Assembly: GCF_000719475.1 (NCBI RefSeq) | Contig: NZ_JOGO01000027.1 | Coordinates: 10,432 to 74,431, forward strand | Reading direction: 5' to 3' | DNA length: 64,000 nt | Source: Streptomyces sp. NRRL F-5630 | Lineage (GTDB): Bacteria > Actinomycetota > Actinomycetes > Streptomycetales > Streptomycetaceae | Shown here: in pieces, positions 17,905 to 30,020 of the stretch | Position numbering within the stretch: the stretch's first letter is position 1 | How the letters are laid out: each line of letters opens with the position of its first letter | The notes under the pieces: model-generated | What the model saw: the letters and a program-made list of their open reading frames with translations, nothing else | What the model was told of the DNA's origin: nothing | The model's database searches: none | Position numbers and translations under genes: made by a program

Positions 17905-19389
17905 ATGCCCGCTCACTCCTCCGCACCCGTCCCGCCGGACCCCGCGCCCGCCGCTCGCGGCCCCGCCGGTCCCGGCGGCCCCGCCCCTGTCGATCCCGCC
18001 GTCTGGCGGCTCGCCTTCACCGTCGTCATCGGGGCCCTCGCCGTCGTCTTCGACACGACGATCGTCACCGTCGCGTTCGACGACCTCACCCGCTCCCTGC
18101 ACACCTCGATCGCCACGATCCAGTGGGTGGGCACCGGCTACCTGCTCGCCGTCTTCGTCACGATCCCGCTCACCAAGTGGGCCCAGGCCCGGGTCGGCGG
18201 CAAGCGCCTGTGGACCGGCGCGCTCACCGTGTTCCTGCTGGGCTCCGTGCTCAGCGCGCTCGCCTGGAACGCGCCCGCGCTCATCGCCTTCCGCGTCGTC
18301 CAGGGGATCGGCGGCGGCATCATGATGCCGCTCATGGCGACGCTGATCATGCAGGCGGCGAAAGGTCGCGAGATCGGCCGCGTCATGGCGACCGTGACCC
18401 TGCCCACCGCGCTCGGGCCCCTCCTCGGCCCCGTGCTCGGCGGCCTCCTCCTGAGCGTCGGGAACTGGCGCTGGCTCTTCCTCGTCAACATCCCCTTCTG
18501 CCTCGTCGGCGCGGTCCTCGCCCACCGCGACCTCCCGGACGACCGCCCCGCCCCCGGCGCCCCGCGCCCCGCACTCGACGTCGTCGGTCTGCTGCTGCTC
18601 TCGCCGGGCGTCGCCGCGCTCCTGTACGGGCTCTCGCGGGTCGAGGGCAGCGCGGGCCTCGCCCGCGCGGGTGTGCTCGTGCCGCTGGTCGCGGGTCTCG
18701 TCCTCGTCCTGGCCTTCGTCGCCCGCTCGCTGCCGCGCGCGCACGCGCTCATCAACCTGCGGCTCCTGCGCCACCGCGCGCCCGCGGCCTCCGCCGCCCT
18801 GCTCTTCCTCGGCGGCACGAGTCTGTACGGCGCCATGCTGCTGCTCCCGCTCTACTGGCAGCAGGTACGGGGCGAGGGCGCGCTCGGCGCGGGGCTGCTC
18901 CTCATCCCGCAGGGCCTCGGCACGCTCGTCGCCCGGACCCGCGCGGGGCACCTCACCGACCGGCTCGGGCCGCGCCCCGTCGCCCTCACCGGCTTCGCGC
19001 TGGTGACGCTCGGCACCCTGCCCTTCGCCCTCGCGGACGCGCACGCGCCCACGGTGCCGCTCCTCGCGGCGCTCTTCCTGCGCGGACTCGGCCTCGGTGC
19101 CGCGATGGTCCCGCTCAACGGCGCCGCCTTCCTCGGCCTCGCCCACCACGAGATCCCGGACGCGAGCATCATCTCGCGCGTCTCCCAGCAGATCGGCGGC
19201 TCGGTCGGCACCGCCGTGCTCGCCGTCGTCCTTCAGCACACGACGGCGAGCGCCGAGACGGTGGCCGCCGGTTACGGCACGGCCTTCTGGTGGGCGCTCG
19301 GGGCGACGGCGCTGGCACTGCCGCTGTCACTGCTGCTCCCGGGACGGGAGGCCGAAGGGGCCTCGTCGAGCGGGGGGAGCGGGCGGTGA
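17905..19389 (+). CDS. MFS drug exporter, DHA2 (EmrB/QacA) type
   Basis: A 494-residue proton-coupled exporter with about 14 transmembrane segments. The first is LAFTVVIGALAVVFDTTIVTVAF, carrying the DHA motif D1 (DTTIV-VAF). Antiporter motif C is seen in LPTALGPLLGPVLGGLLLS, followed by NWRWLFLVNIPF. The N-terminal ~30 residues are Pro/Ala-rich and cytosolic. AAGGCGG precedes the ATG by about nine bases. Its expression is probably controlled by the divergent TetR through the palindromes between them. The exported compound is unknown. Confidence 0.93.
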   Translation: MPAHSSAPVPPDPAPAARGPAGPGGPAPVDPAVWRLAFTVVIGALAVVFDTTIVTVAFDDLTRSLHTSIATIQWVGTGYLLAVFVTIPLTKWAQARVGGKRLWTGALTVFLLGSVLSALAWNAPALIAFRVVQGIGGGIMMPLMATLIMQAAKGREIGRVMATVTLPTALGPLLGPVLGGLLLSVGNWRWLFLVNIPFCLVGAVLAHRDLPDDRPAPGAPRPALDVVGLLLLSPGVAALLYGLSRVEGSAGLARAGVLVPLVAGLVLVLAFVARSLPRAHALINLRLLRHRAPAASAALLFLGGTSLYGAMLLLPLYWQQVRGEGALGAGLLLIPQGLGTLVARTRAGHLTDRLGPRPVALTGFALVTLGTLPFALADAHAPTVPLLAALFLRGLGLGAAMVPLNGAAFLGLAHHEIPDASIISRVSQQIGGSVGTAVLAVVLQHTTASAETVAAGYGTAFWWALGATALALPLSLLLPGREAEGASSSGGSGR

Positions 19390-19518
19390 GGGGGCGGACC
19401 AGGGTGGACGGGGGCTCGGGGGCAGGGCGGCCGGTGTCCCGCCCCGGACGCGATCCGCCCGCCGCCCCGCCGACCGCACCCCCCGGGCGTCGCGCCCCCT
19501 CGCGAACTGCCCCCCCGT

Positions 19519-22341
<2,823 letters not shown>

Positions 22342-23745
22342 TTGTCCGTCCGCGCTGAAAACGAAGCACAGGAAACGCCCCAGCAGGCACTCGGGGCGGC
22401 GGCGGCGCGTAATCTCGCCACCACCACGAAGTCCGCCCCGCAGATGCAGGAGATCACCTCCCGCTGGCTGCTCAAGGCGCTGCCGTGGGTCTCCGTGCAG
22501 GGCGGCACCTACCGGGTCAACCGCCGCCTCTCCTACTCCGTGGGCGACGGTCGCGTCACCTTCGTCCAGACCGGCTCGCAGGTCAGCGTCATCCCCGACG
22601 AGCTGCGCGAACTGCCGCCGCTGCGGGACTTCGAGGACGCCGACGCGCTCCGCGAACTCGCCTCCCGCTGCGAGCAGCGCGTCTACCCCGCCGGTACGGT
22701 CATCACGACCGCCGGTGAGTCCGCCGACGCCGTCCACCTTCTCGCCCACGGCCGCGTCGCCCGGCTCGGCACCGGCTCGTACGGCGACGAGACGAACCTC
22801 GGCGTCATCGGCGACGGCGCCTACTTCGGCGAGCAGGCCCTCCTGTCCGAGGACGCCGTCTGGGAGAGCACGGCCCGCGCCGAGACCGAGTGCACCGTCC
22901 TCGTCCTCAGCCGCGCCGACGTGCTCAACCTCGCCGAGCGCGCCCCCTCCCTCGCCGACCACCTGCGCCACGCGGCCCGCCTGCCCGAGCAGCGCACCAA
23001 CAAGTACGGCGAGGCCGCGATCGACCTCGCCGCCGGGCACAGCGGCGAGCCCGTCATCCCGCACACGTTCGTCGACTACGAGGCGAGCCCGCGCGAGTAC
23101 GAACTCTCCGTCGCGCAGACGGTGCTGAAGGTCCACACGCGCGTCGCGGACCTCTACAACCAGCCGATGAACCAGACCGAGCACCAGCTCCGGCTCACCG
23201 TGGAGGCTCTGCGCGAGCGCCAGGAGCACGAACTCGTCAACAACCGCGACTTCGGGCTCCTCGCCAACGCCGCCTACGACCAGCGCCTCCAGCCGCACGA
23301 CGAGGTGCCGAGCCCGGACGACATGGACGAACTCCTCTCCCGGCGCCGGGGATCGAAGCTCTTCCTCGCCCACCCGCGCGCCATCGCCGCCTTCGGCCGC
23401 GAGTGCAACAGGCGCGGCCTCGTCCCCGAGTCGATCGACGTCGGCGGCCACCGCATCCCGACCTGGCGCGGCGTCCCGATCTACCCGTGCAACAAGATCC
23501 CGGTGGGCGAGGACCGCACGACCTCGATCATCTGCATGCGTACGGGCGAGGAGGAGCAGGGCGTCATCGGCCTGCACCAGCCGGGCATCCCCGACGAACT
23601 GGAGGCGAGCCTGTCCTGCCGCTTCATGGGCATCGACGAGCAGGCGATCATCTCCTACCTCGTCACCGCCTACTACTCGGCGGCCGTCCTCGTGCCCGAC
23701 GCGCTGGGGGTCCTGGAGAACGTGCAGGTGAGCCGCTGGCGCTGA
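22342..23745 (+). CDS. eshA: EshA-like Family 2B encapsulin shell protein with cyclic-nucleotide-binding domain
   Basis: A 467-residue HK97-fold shell protein with an inserted cyclic-nucleotide-binding domain, as in Streptomyces EshA, now classed as a Family 2B encapsulin. The N-arm and first shell segment cover residues ~1-85. The CNB domain spans ~88-205 with the phosphate-cassette segment [12 protein letters not shown], though it lacks an obvious canonical Arg there. Shell segments then run to the end ([25 protein letters not shown]-type loops, [28 protein letters not shown]). The start is TTG 22342, fixed by GGAGGT six bases upstream and a length near EshA (471). It is divergent from geosmin synthase, a plausible terpene-cyclase cargo. 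A strong terminator follows. Confidence 0.92.
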   Translation: MSVRAENEAQETPQQALGAAAARNLATTTKSAPQMQEITSRWLLKALPWVSVQGGTYRVNRRLSYSVGDGRVTFVQTGSQVSVIPDELRELPPLRDFEDADALRELASRCEQRVYPAGTVITTAGESADAVHLLAHGRVARLGTGSYGDETNLGVIGDGAYFGEQALLSEDAVWESTARAETECTVLVLSRADVLNLAERAPSLADHLRHAARLPEQRTNKYGEAAIDLAAGHSGEPVIPHTFVDYEASPREYELSVAQTVLKVHTRVADLYNQPMNQTEHQLRLTVEALRERQEHELVNNRDFGLLANAAYDQRLQPHDEVPSPDDMDELLSRRRGSKLFLAHPRAIAAFGRECNRRGLVPESIDVGGHRIPTWRGVPIYPCNKIPVGEDRTTSIICMRTGEEEQGVIGLHQPGIPDELEASLSCRFMGIDEQAIISYLVTAYYSAAVLVPDALGVLENVQVSRWR

Positions 23746-23772
23746 GCCGACGGCGCCGCGCCCCCGCACACA

Positions 23773-23811
23773 CGGCGGCCCGTACCCCCTCGGGTGGGGT
23801 ACGGGCCGCCG
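23773..23811. terminator. Bidirectional terminator between encapsulin and lipoprotein genes
   Basis: Perfect 16-base arms at 23773-23788 and 23796-23811 with a seven-base loop, placed between convergent genes; it can serve both. Confidence 0.82.
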
Positions 23812-23867
23812 CGCGTCCGCCGGACCGGCGCGGTCCCCGGGGCCGAGCCGGCACCGGTGCCGCGCGG

Positions 23868-24662
23868 TCACCAGGTCAGCGCGTCGCTCATCTCGTACTG
23901 CCAGTAGGTGACCCCGGCGTTGTCGTCCAGGTACACCTTGCCGCCCGGCGCCTTCAGCGTGGCCACCCCGCCGACCGTCCCAGCGTCGTTCCTGCCGGGC
24001 ATCGAGACCGCGATCTTGCGGGAGGTACGGCCGTGGTCGCCGTCGCCGCCGAGCGCGATGGCGGCGTAGGCGTGCTCGCCCGGCGCGAGTGTCACGACCG
24101 CCTGCGGCTTGGACTCCTCGATCCGCCGCGTGGCGGCCTGGTCGCCGTCGAAGCCGACGTACGGCGCGTAGTACGCGTTGCAGGTGGCGCCGGAGGTGTT
24201 GGTGAGGGTGATGAGGAGGTGGTTGATGGGGCGGGTGACGGAGGAGACCTGGACCTTGCTGTTGGTCGCGGTGCAGGGGGTGTCGGCCCGGCCCTTCCCG
24301 GCACTCCGGCCGGTCTGCGCTCCGCCGCTCGCGGCACCGGCCGAGTCCTTCGCCGTACCGCCGGCCGCACCCGCACCGGCGTGCGAACCGGAAGAGTCCG
24401 AGGAGTCCGACGAGCCCGAGGAGCTGGACGACCCGGCCGCGCCGCTCGCGTCGCCGCTCCCCTTGCCGGACTCCTCCGCGCCCTTCCCCTCCGCCTTCTC
24501 CTTCTGACTCGCCTGGGAGACCGTGGTCGCGGGACCCGCGTCCTTCGCCTCGCCGACCCCGCCGCTCCCGCCGCCCGAGCAGGCGGTGAGCGCGAGGGCG
24601 CCCGTCGCGACGAGGGCGGCGGCGAGGGGGCGAAGGGAGCGGGTACGGGTGAAAGCGCGCAT
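23868..24662 (-). CDS. DUF4232-type secreted lipoprotein
   Basis: A 264-residue lipoprotein with an N-terminal signal and lipobox (ALALTAC, lipidated Cys at 28), followed by a ~90-residue Gly/Ser/Lys/Glu-rich spacer. The C-terminal ~150-residue beta domain resembles DUF4232: it starts at a conserved cysteine (DTPCTATNSKVQVSSV), has TNTSGATCNAYYAPYVGF, and ends with VYLDDNAGVTYWQYEMSDALTW. The two cysteines probably form a disulfide outside the cell. Function unknown. GAGAGG lies about eight bases before the ATG. Convergent with the encapsulin gene. Confidence 0.85.
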   Translation of the reverse strand: MRAFTRTRSLRPLAAALVATGALALTACSGGGSGGVGEAKDAGPATTVSQASQKEKAEGKGAEESGKGSGDASGAAGSSSSSGSSDSSDSSGSHAGAGAAGGTAKDSAGAASGGAQTGRSAGKGRADTPCTATNSKVQVSSVTRPINHLLITLTNTSGATCNAYYAPYVGFDGDQAATRRIEESKPQAVVTLAPGEHAYAAIALGGDGDHGRTSRKIAVSMPGRNDAGTVGGVATLKAPGGKVYLDDNAGVTYWQYEMSDALTW

Positions 24663-24917
24663 GGCGAAGACCTCTCGGGCGGTACGTGGTGGCGCACGGC
24701 CACCGGCGGTGTGCCCGGTGGGCGGCCGGTCGTGAACCGGCGCCGTGCTTTGATGTCCTGAGCTTGGCCCCGCCCGTGTCCCGGCCGCCAGCGCGACGGC
24801 CCCGGCCGGGACGCCGGAACGATTCCACCCCCTCTGAGCTGCGCGAACGAGGGGTTCCTGGAACGGCCGGACGGGACGGCGGCGGGGGTACGGAGGACTG
24901 AGGGAAGGCGGTACGGG

Positions 24918-26402
24918 GTGGCTTCGGGGAGCGAGAACGAGGCGTTCGCCGCTCGGTTGAAGGAGCTCAAGGAGCGGTCCGGGCTGAGCTACGGCCAGCT
25001 CGCCAAACGCCTGCACCTGAGCACGTCGACCCTGCATCGCTACTGCAACGGGGACGCGCTCCCGGCGGAGTTCACTCCCGCCGACCGCCTGGCGCGCCTC
25101 TGCGGCGCCGACCGCGCCGAGCTGATGGACCTGCACCGCCGCTGGCTGCTCGCGGACGCGGCGAGGGCCGCGGCGAAGGACCAGCAGGAGACGGCACGGG
25201 GCGAACGGGGGCCATCGGCGCGGACGGAGCCCGAACCGGAGAAGGCGGCGGAGACACCTGTAGCGGCGGAGACACCCGCGCCGGAGAAGGCGGCGCAGTC
25301 CCCCGCGCCGGAGAAGGCCCCGGAGACCCCCGGACGCGCGGAGACCCCCGGAGGGGGCGGGGTCACCCCGGGCTCCCTGCGGGAGGAGGCCGCCGAAGCC
25401 CCCGCGCCGGAGGTCCCCGCGCCGCCGGAGCCACGGCCCGCGCCGCCCGCCGCCGGGGAGGGGCCCGCCGGGACCCCTGTCACCGGCACGGTCCCGCCTT
25501 CCCGCTCCCGCCGACCCCGCCTCCTCCTCGCCTCCGCCGCCGCGCTCGTGGTCCTGGTGGCGGGGGGCGGGATCGCGGCGGGGCGGCTCGCGGGCGGGGA
25601 CGCGGGCGGCGGCCACGCGGCGGCGAAGGGGGGACCCGCGGCGGCGGGCCACGCGGTGACCCCGAGCCCTGCGGGGACCGAGAGCGCCGCGGCCTCGGAG
25701 AGCCCCTCGCCCTCGCCCTCGTCCCCGCCCTCGCCGCGCACGACCCCGGACCGTACGGCCTCCTCCGCGCCGGGCACGTCGGCGCCGGCCCCCCTCGCCA
25801 CCGGCACCCCGGTCACGGCGCGCGTCAACGCGCACGCGTGGGAGGACCCGTGCAGCCCCCGCTACCTCGTGCACAGCGGCCCGGAGGAGGTGCCGCCCCC
25901 GCCGACCGAGGGCGACGCGGCGGGGTGGGCGCGGGCGCTGGGCGCCGTGCCCGCGGGGGAGCAGCGGATCGCGGTGACGCTCCAGGGCAGGGGCGCCGAG
26001 ACGGTCGTCCTGAACGCGATGCGGGTGCGGGCGCTGCGCAGCGGGCCGCCGCTCGCCTGGGACGCGTACATCATGGGCGTGGGCTGCGGCGGCAACGTCC
26101 CCGCGGAGGGCTTCACGACCGACCTCGACGCGCCCCGGCCCGAGCTGAAGCCGCTCTCGGGGCAGCGGGACTTCCCGTACAAGGTGAGCGCGAGCGACCC
26201 CGAGGTCTTCTACGTGACGGCGCGCACGTCGGCGCACGACGTCACGTGGTGCCTGGAGATCGACTGGTCCAGCGGCGACCGACACGGCACCCTCCGCGTC
26301 ACCGACGCGGGCACCCCCTTCCGCACGGCCCCCGCCAAGGGCCGCCCCACCTGGCGGCAGCCGCCCGGGGACACGGCGTGGGGGCCGGAGGTGAAGGGGT
26401 AA
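24918..26402 (+). CDS. Membrane-tethered HTH (XRE-type) protein with extracellular domain
   Basis: A 494-residue one-component-style protein. Residues ~8-60 form an XRE/HTH_31 domain (FAARLKELKERSGLSYGQLAKRL... STLHRYCNGDALP). A long Ala/Pro/Glu linker with repeated PAPEKA and ETPG units follows. One transmembrane helix lies near residue 205 (LLLASAAALVVLVAGGGIAAG), and after it a Ser/Pro-rich spacer. The C-terminal ~190 residues form a predicted extracellular domain with four cysteines (DPCSPRYLV, VGCGG, TWCLE). This cytosolic-HTH/external-domain layout suggests transmembrane signalling, but the target and ligand are unknown. GTG 24918 has only a weak upstream ribosome site. Neighbours give no clue. 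Confidence 0.82.
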   Translation: MASGSENEAFAARLKELKERSGLSYGQLAKRLHLSTSTLHRYCNGDALPAEFTPADRLARLCGADRAELMDLHRRWLLADAARAAAKDQQETARGERGPSARTEPEPEKAAETPVAAETPAPEKAAQSPAPEKAPETPGRAETPGGGGVTPGSLREEAAEAPAPEVPAPPEPRPAPPAAGEGPAGTPVTGTVPPSRSRRPRLLLASAAALVVLVAGGGIAAGRLAGGDAGGGHAAAKGGPAAAGHAVTPSPAGTESAAASESPSPSPSSPPSPRTTPDRTASSAPGTSAPAPLATGTPVTARVNAHAWEDPCSPRYLVHSGPEEVPPPPTEGDAAGWARALGAVPAGEQRIAVTLQGRGAETVVLNAMRVRALRSGPPLAWDAYIMGVGCGGNVPAEGFTTDLDAPRPELKPLSGQRDFPYKVSASDPEVFYVTARTSAHDVTWCLEIDWSSGDRHGTLRVTDAGTPFRTAPAKGRPTWRQPPGDTAWGPEVKG

Positions 26403-26588
26403 CAGGCCGGACCGAGGGCCCCGGCCCCGCGTACGGTGCGCTTTCCGGCCCGGGGGCCCGCGCTCCCCGGCCCCGCACACGGTGCGCTCCCCGGCCCCGC
26501 TTCCCCCGCGCCGGCGGACCCGCGTTTTCCGGCCCGGCCCTCGGACCGCCGTACCCCTCCCGGCGCCCACGCCCTAAGCTGCGCAGCC

Positions 26589-27812
26589 ATGACACCCGCA
26601 CCCGCGTCCGCGCACGCCGAAGCCGTTCCCCGTCAGCAGCCCGCTCCGCTCGCCGCCCGTGCCGCCTCCGTCAAGTCCTCGCCCGTGCGCGACATCCTCG
26701 CCGTCACCGCGCGTCCGGAGGTCATCAACTTCGCGGGCGGCCTGCCCGCGCCCGAGTTCTTCGACGTGGCCGGGGTCGCCGCCGCCTTCGCGGCCGTGCT
26801 CGGGGAGAGCGGCGGCAAGGCGCTCCAGTACGCGACGACCGAGGGCGAGCCGACGCTGCGGGCCGCGCTCGCCGCCCGTACCACCGCGCGCGGGCTGCCC
26901 ACCGAAGCGGAGGACCTGCTCGTCACGACCGGTTCGCAGCAGGGCCTTCACCTCGTGACGAGCGCGCTCGTCGAGGCCGGGGACACGGTGCTCGTCGAGA
27001 GCCCGTGCTACCTCGCCGCGCTCCAGGTCTTCGCCTTCGCCGGGGCGCGCGTCGTGCCCGTGCCCTGCGACGAGGACGGCGTCGACCCGGAGGCGCTCGA
27101 CGCGCTCGCCGCGCGCGAACGGCCGAAGTTCTTCTACTCCGTGCCGACCTTCCAGAACCCCACCGGGCGCACGACGACCGCCGCCCGCCGCGCCGCTGTC
27201 GCCGCCGTCGCCGCGCGGCGCGGCCTCTGGCTTCTGGAGGACGACCCCTACGGGGAGCTGAGGTACGAGGGCGAGCGCGTGCCGTGGCTCGCGACGTACC
27301 CGGGCGCCGAGGACCGCACGGTGCTGCTCGGCAGCTTCTCGAAGGTCATGGCGCCGGGGCTGCGGCTCGGCTGGCTGCGCGCGCCCGAGGCGCTGCGGCG
27401 CGCCTGCGCGGTCGTCAAGCAGTCCACGGACCTGCACACCCCGACCCTCAACCAGCTCGCCGCCGCACGCTACCTGGCCGACCACGATCTCGACGCGCAC
27501 GTGGCGACCGTCGCCGCCGCGTACGGGCGGCGCAGGGACGCGATGCTCGCCGCGCTCCCCGCCGCCCTCCCGGACGGCGCGGAGTTCGCGCGGCCCGAGG
27601 GCGGCATGTTCGTGTGGGCGCGGCTCCCGGCGGGGGCGAACGCGGCGGATCTGCTGCGCGAGGTGGTCACGTACGACGTGGCGTACGTGCCGGGGGCGCC
27701 GTTCTACGCCGCCGACCCGGACCCGCGCACCCTGCGGCTGTGCTTCGTCACGCAGGACGAGGCCACGATCGGGGAGGGGCTGGCGAGGCTGGGGGCCGCG
27801 CTGCGGAGGTGA
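26589..27812 (+). CDS. PLP-dependent aminotransferase (class I/II, 2-aminoadipate/MocR-type fold)
   Basis: A 407-residue fold-type I aminotransferase. Visible features are INFAGGLPAPEFFD near the N-terminus, TTGSQQGLHLV (PLP phosphate cradle), NPTGRTT (substrate/PLP Asn), LLEDDPYGELRY (pyridine-N Asp and Tyr) and the Schiff-base lysine in LGSFSKVMAPGLRLGW. It lacks the GntR helix of true MocR regulators, so it is a catalytic enzyme, perhaps acting on 2-aminoadipate, alpha-amino acids or kynurenine. ATG 26589 was chosen by length and by the loss of similarity upstream. Monocistronic. Confidence 0.9.
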   Translation: MTPAPASAHAEAVPRQQPAPLAARAASVKSSPVRDILAVTARPEVINFAGGLPAPEFFDVAGVAAAFAAVLGESGGKALQYATTEGEPTLRAALAARTTARGLPTEAEDLLVTTGSQQGLHLVTSALVEAGDTVLVESPCYLAALQVFAFAGARVVPVPCDEDGVDPEALDALAARERPKFFYSVPTFQNPTGRTTTAARRAAVAAVAARRGLWLLEDDPYGELRYEGERVPWLATYPGAEDRTVLLGSFSKVMAPGLRLGWLRAPEALRRACAVVKQSTDLHTPTLNQLAAARYLADHDLDAHVATVAAAYGRRRDAMLAALPAALPDGAEFARPEGGMFVWARLPAGANAADLLREVVTYDVAYVPGAPFYAADPDPRTLRLCFVTQDEATIGEGLARLGAALRR

Positions 27813-27996
27813 CGGCGACGCGTCCCCGCCGTGGCGTCAACGCCCGGTCACGGCAGGGCCGATGTCCCGCCCGGTGTCCGGCGGCCACCGCGCCGGGCGC
27901 TCGGAGCGCACCCGGCCCCGCCGTCCGCCCGCCCGGCCGCCGCCGCGCGTCACCCGCGCGGCGACGCAGCCCCGGCGCGCGGGGGACCCGCCCCCC

Positions 27997-29817
27997 TCAC
28001 AGGCTCTTCGGCGCCCTGATCCCCAGCAGTCCCAGGCCCGCCGCCAGCGTCCTGCCCGTCAGCTCGCACAGGAAGAGGCGGTTCGCCACGACCTCCGGCG
28101 CGTTGTCGTCCGACAGGACGTGGCACTGGTCGTAGAACGTCGTGTACAGCGAGGCCGTCTGGTAGAGGTACGCGGCGAGCTTGTGCGGCGCGTACTCGTG
28201 GGTCGCCTCCAGGACCTGGTCCCCGAAGGCGTCGAGGTGCAGGCCCAGGGCGCGCTCCGCCGGGGCGAGCGGCAGCTCCGGGTGCGCGGCCGGGGCCGGG
28301 GCGCCCGAGTCGGTCGCGCGCCGCAGGATCGACTGGATACGGGCGTACGCGTACTGGATGTACACGCTGGTGTCGCCGTTGAGCGAGACCATCTGGTCCA
28401 GGTCGAACTTGTAGTCCCGGCTCGCCGAGGTCGACAGGTCCGCGTACTTGACCGCGCCGATGCCGACCTGCGCGCCCCGCTCCGCGATCTCGTCCTCGCT
28501 CAGCTGCCCCTTGACGTCCTTCTCGCGCACGACCGCGGTCGCCCGCTCGACGGCCTCGTCGAGGAGGTCCACGAGCCGGACGCTCTCGCCCGCCCGCGTC
28601 TTGAACGGCTTGCCGTCCGCGCCGAGCACCGTGCCGAAGGCGAGCTGCACGGCCCGGACGTCCTCGCTCAGCCAGCCCGCCCGCCTCGCGGTCTCGAAGA
28701 CCATCTTGAAGTGCAGCGCCTGCCGCGCGTCCACGACGTAGAGGAGCGTGTCCGCCTTGAGGTCGAAGACCCGGTTGCGGATCGCCGAGAGGTCGGTCGC
28801 CGCGTACCCGAAGCCGCCGTTCGACTTCCGCACGATGAGCGGGACCGGGTTGCCGTCCGGGCCCTTCACGTCGTCGAAGAAGACGCACAGCGCGCCCTCG
28901 GAGCGCACCGCGACGCCCGACCGCTCCAAGAGGTCGCACGTCTCGGCGAGCATGTCGTTGTACCCGGACTCGCCGACGATGTCGGCGTCCCTGATGTCCA
29001 TGTCGAGCTTGCCGAAGAGCGCGTTGAAGTAGACCTTCGACTCGTCCACGAAGCGGTGCCAGTAGCGGAGGGTCTCCTCGTCACCGGCCTGGAGGTCCAC
29101 GACCCGGCGCCTGGCCCGGTCCTTGAAGCCCTCGTCCTCGTCGAAGAGCCGCTTCGATGCCTTGTAGACCCGGTTCAGGTTCGACATGGCCGCTTCACCG
29201 GCGGCCTGGGACGCCTCACCGGAGCCGGAGCCGGAGCCGGAGCCGGAGGCCGCGTCCGAGCGGTCCAGCTCCGCCGGGTGCTCGATGAGGTACTGGATGA
29301 GCATCCCGAACTGCGTGCCCCAGTCGCCGATGTGGTGCCGCCTGATCACGGTCTCGCCGGTGAACTCCAGCATCCGCATCACGGCGTCGCCGATGACCGC
29401 CGAGCGCAGGTGCCCGACGTGCATCTCCTTGGCCACGTTCGGCTGCGCGTAGTCGATCACGGTCCGGCCCGGGTGCTCCGCGTACGGGACGCCGAGCCGC
29501 TCACCGGCAGCGGTCCGCGCCGCCAGGTTCCGTACGAGCGCCTCGTCCGAGACCGTGATGTTGAGGAAGCCGGGGCCCGAGACCTCGACCTCCTTGATCA
29601 CCGTGCTGTCCGGGAGCGCCGCCACGACCCGCGTCGCCAGCTCCCGCGGATTGGCCTTGGCCTTCTTCGCGAGCGCGAGCACCCCGTTGGCCTGGTAGTC
29701 GGCCCGGTCGCTTCGGCGCAGCAGCGGGTCGGCGTCCCCGGCGGCCGGCAGGGCGGCGGCGAGAGCGTCCTTGAGCTGCTGTTCGACGGAAGCGGTGAGG
29801 GACGTGACCGAAGCCAT
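27997..29817 (-). CDS. argS: Arginyl-tRNA synthetase
   Basis: Class I aminoacyl-tRNA synthetase charging tRNA(Arg), 606 residues. An N-terminal additional domain (1-~110) precedes the catalytic domain with the HIGH-type signature HVGH at 133-136 ([15 protein letters not shown]) and [11 protein letters not shown]. The C-terminal anticodon-binding helical domain ends at [10 protein letters not shown]. Between the catalytic blocks lies a small GSGSGSGSG stretch encoded by a CCGGAG microsatellite (29219-29248). The start at ATG 29817 matches the family N-terminus but has no strong ribosome site. Divergent from lysS, an arrangement also found in other Streptomyces. Confidence 0.96.
   Translation of the reverse strand: MASVTSLTASVEQQLKDALAAALPAAGDADPLLRRSDRADYQANGVLALAKKAKANPRELATRVVAALPDSTVIKEVEVSGPGFLNITVSDEALVRNLAARTAAGERLGVPYAEHPGRTVIDYAQPNVAKEMHVGHLRSAVIGDAVMRMLEFTGETVIRRHHIGDWGTQFGMLIQYLIEHPAELDRSDAASGSGSGSGSGEASQAAGEAAMSNLNRVYKASKRLFDEDEGFKDRARRRVVDLQAGDEETLRYWHRFVDESKVYFNALFGKLDMDIRDADIVGESGYNDMLAETCDLLERSGVAVRSEGALCVFFDDVKGPDGNPVPLIVRKSNGGFGYAATDLSAIRNRVFDLKADTLLYVVDARQALHFKMVFETARRAGWLSEDVRAVQLAFGTVLGADGKPFKTRAGESVRLVDLLDEAVERATAVVREKDVKGQLSEDEIAERGAQVGIGAVKYADLSTSASRDYKFDLDQMVSLNGDTSVYIQYAYARIQSILRRATDSGAPAPAAHPELPLAPAERALGLHLDAFGDQVLEATHEYAPHKLAAYLYQTASLYTTFYDQCHVLSDDNAPEVVANRLFLCELTGRTLAAGLGLLGIRAPKSL
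29219..29248 (-). repeat. Hexanucleotide microsatellite inside argS
   Basis: Five perfect copies of CCGGAG (plus strand), translated as alternating Gly-Ser in a surface insertion of arginyl-tRNA synthetase. The unit is a multiple of three, so slippage would change length without a frameshift. Confidence 0.9.
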
Positions 29818-30020
29818 AAGAGAGGGAGCCGTTCTCCTCGGGGGTGCAGATACTCCCGCCAGTATCCCACCAGCGGGAGAGGGCTCTCGAACGGTTATCG
29901 GGCCGCCCCGGACGGCGCCCGCGGACCGTCCCGGCGGGCGGCGTCCCCTCCCGCTTCCCCCCACGCCCCCGCTCCTGGGACAATGGCCGGGACCATCCCC
30001 GTTCTCCCCGGAAGAAGGAC

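Noticed and set aside
24178..24507. Plus-strand ORF opposite the DUF4232 lipoprotein
   Set aside because: Antisense to a protein with a clear signal peptide and lipobox; its Pro/Ser/Glu composition is a shadow of the Ser/Gly linker.
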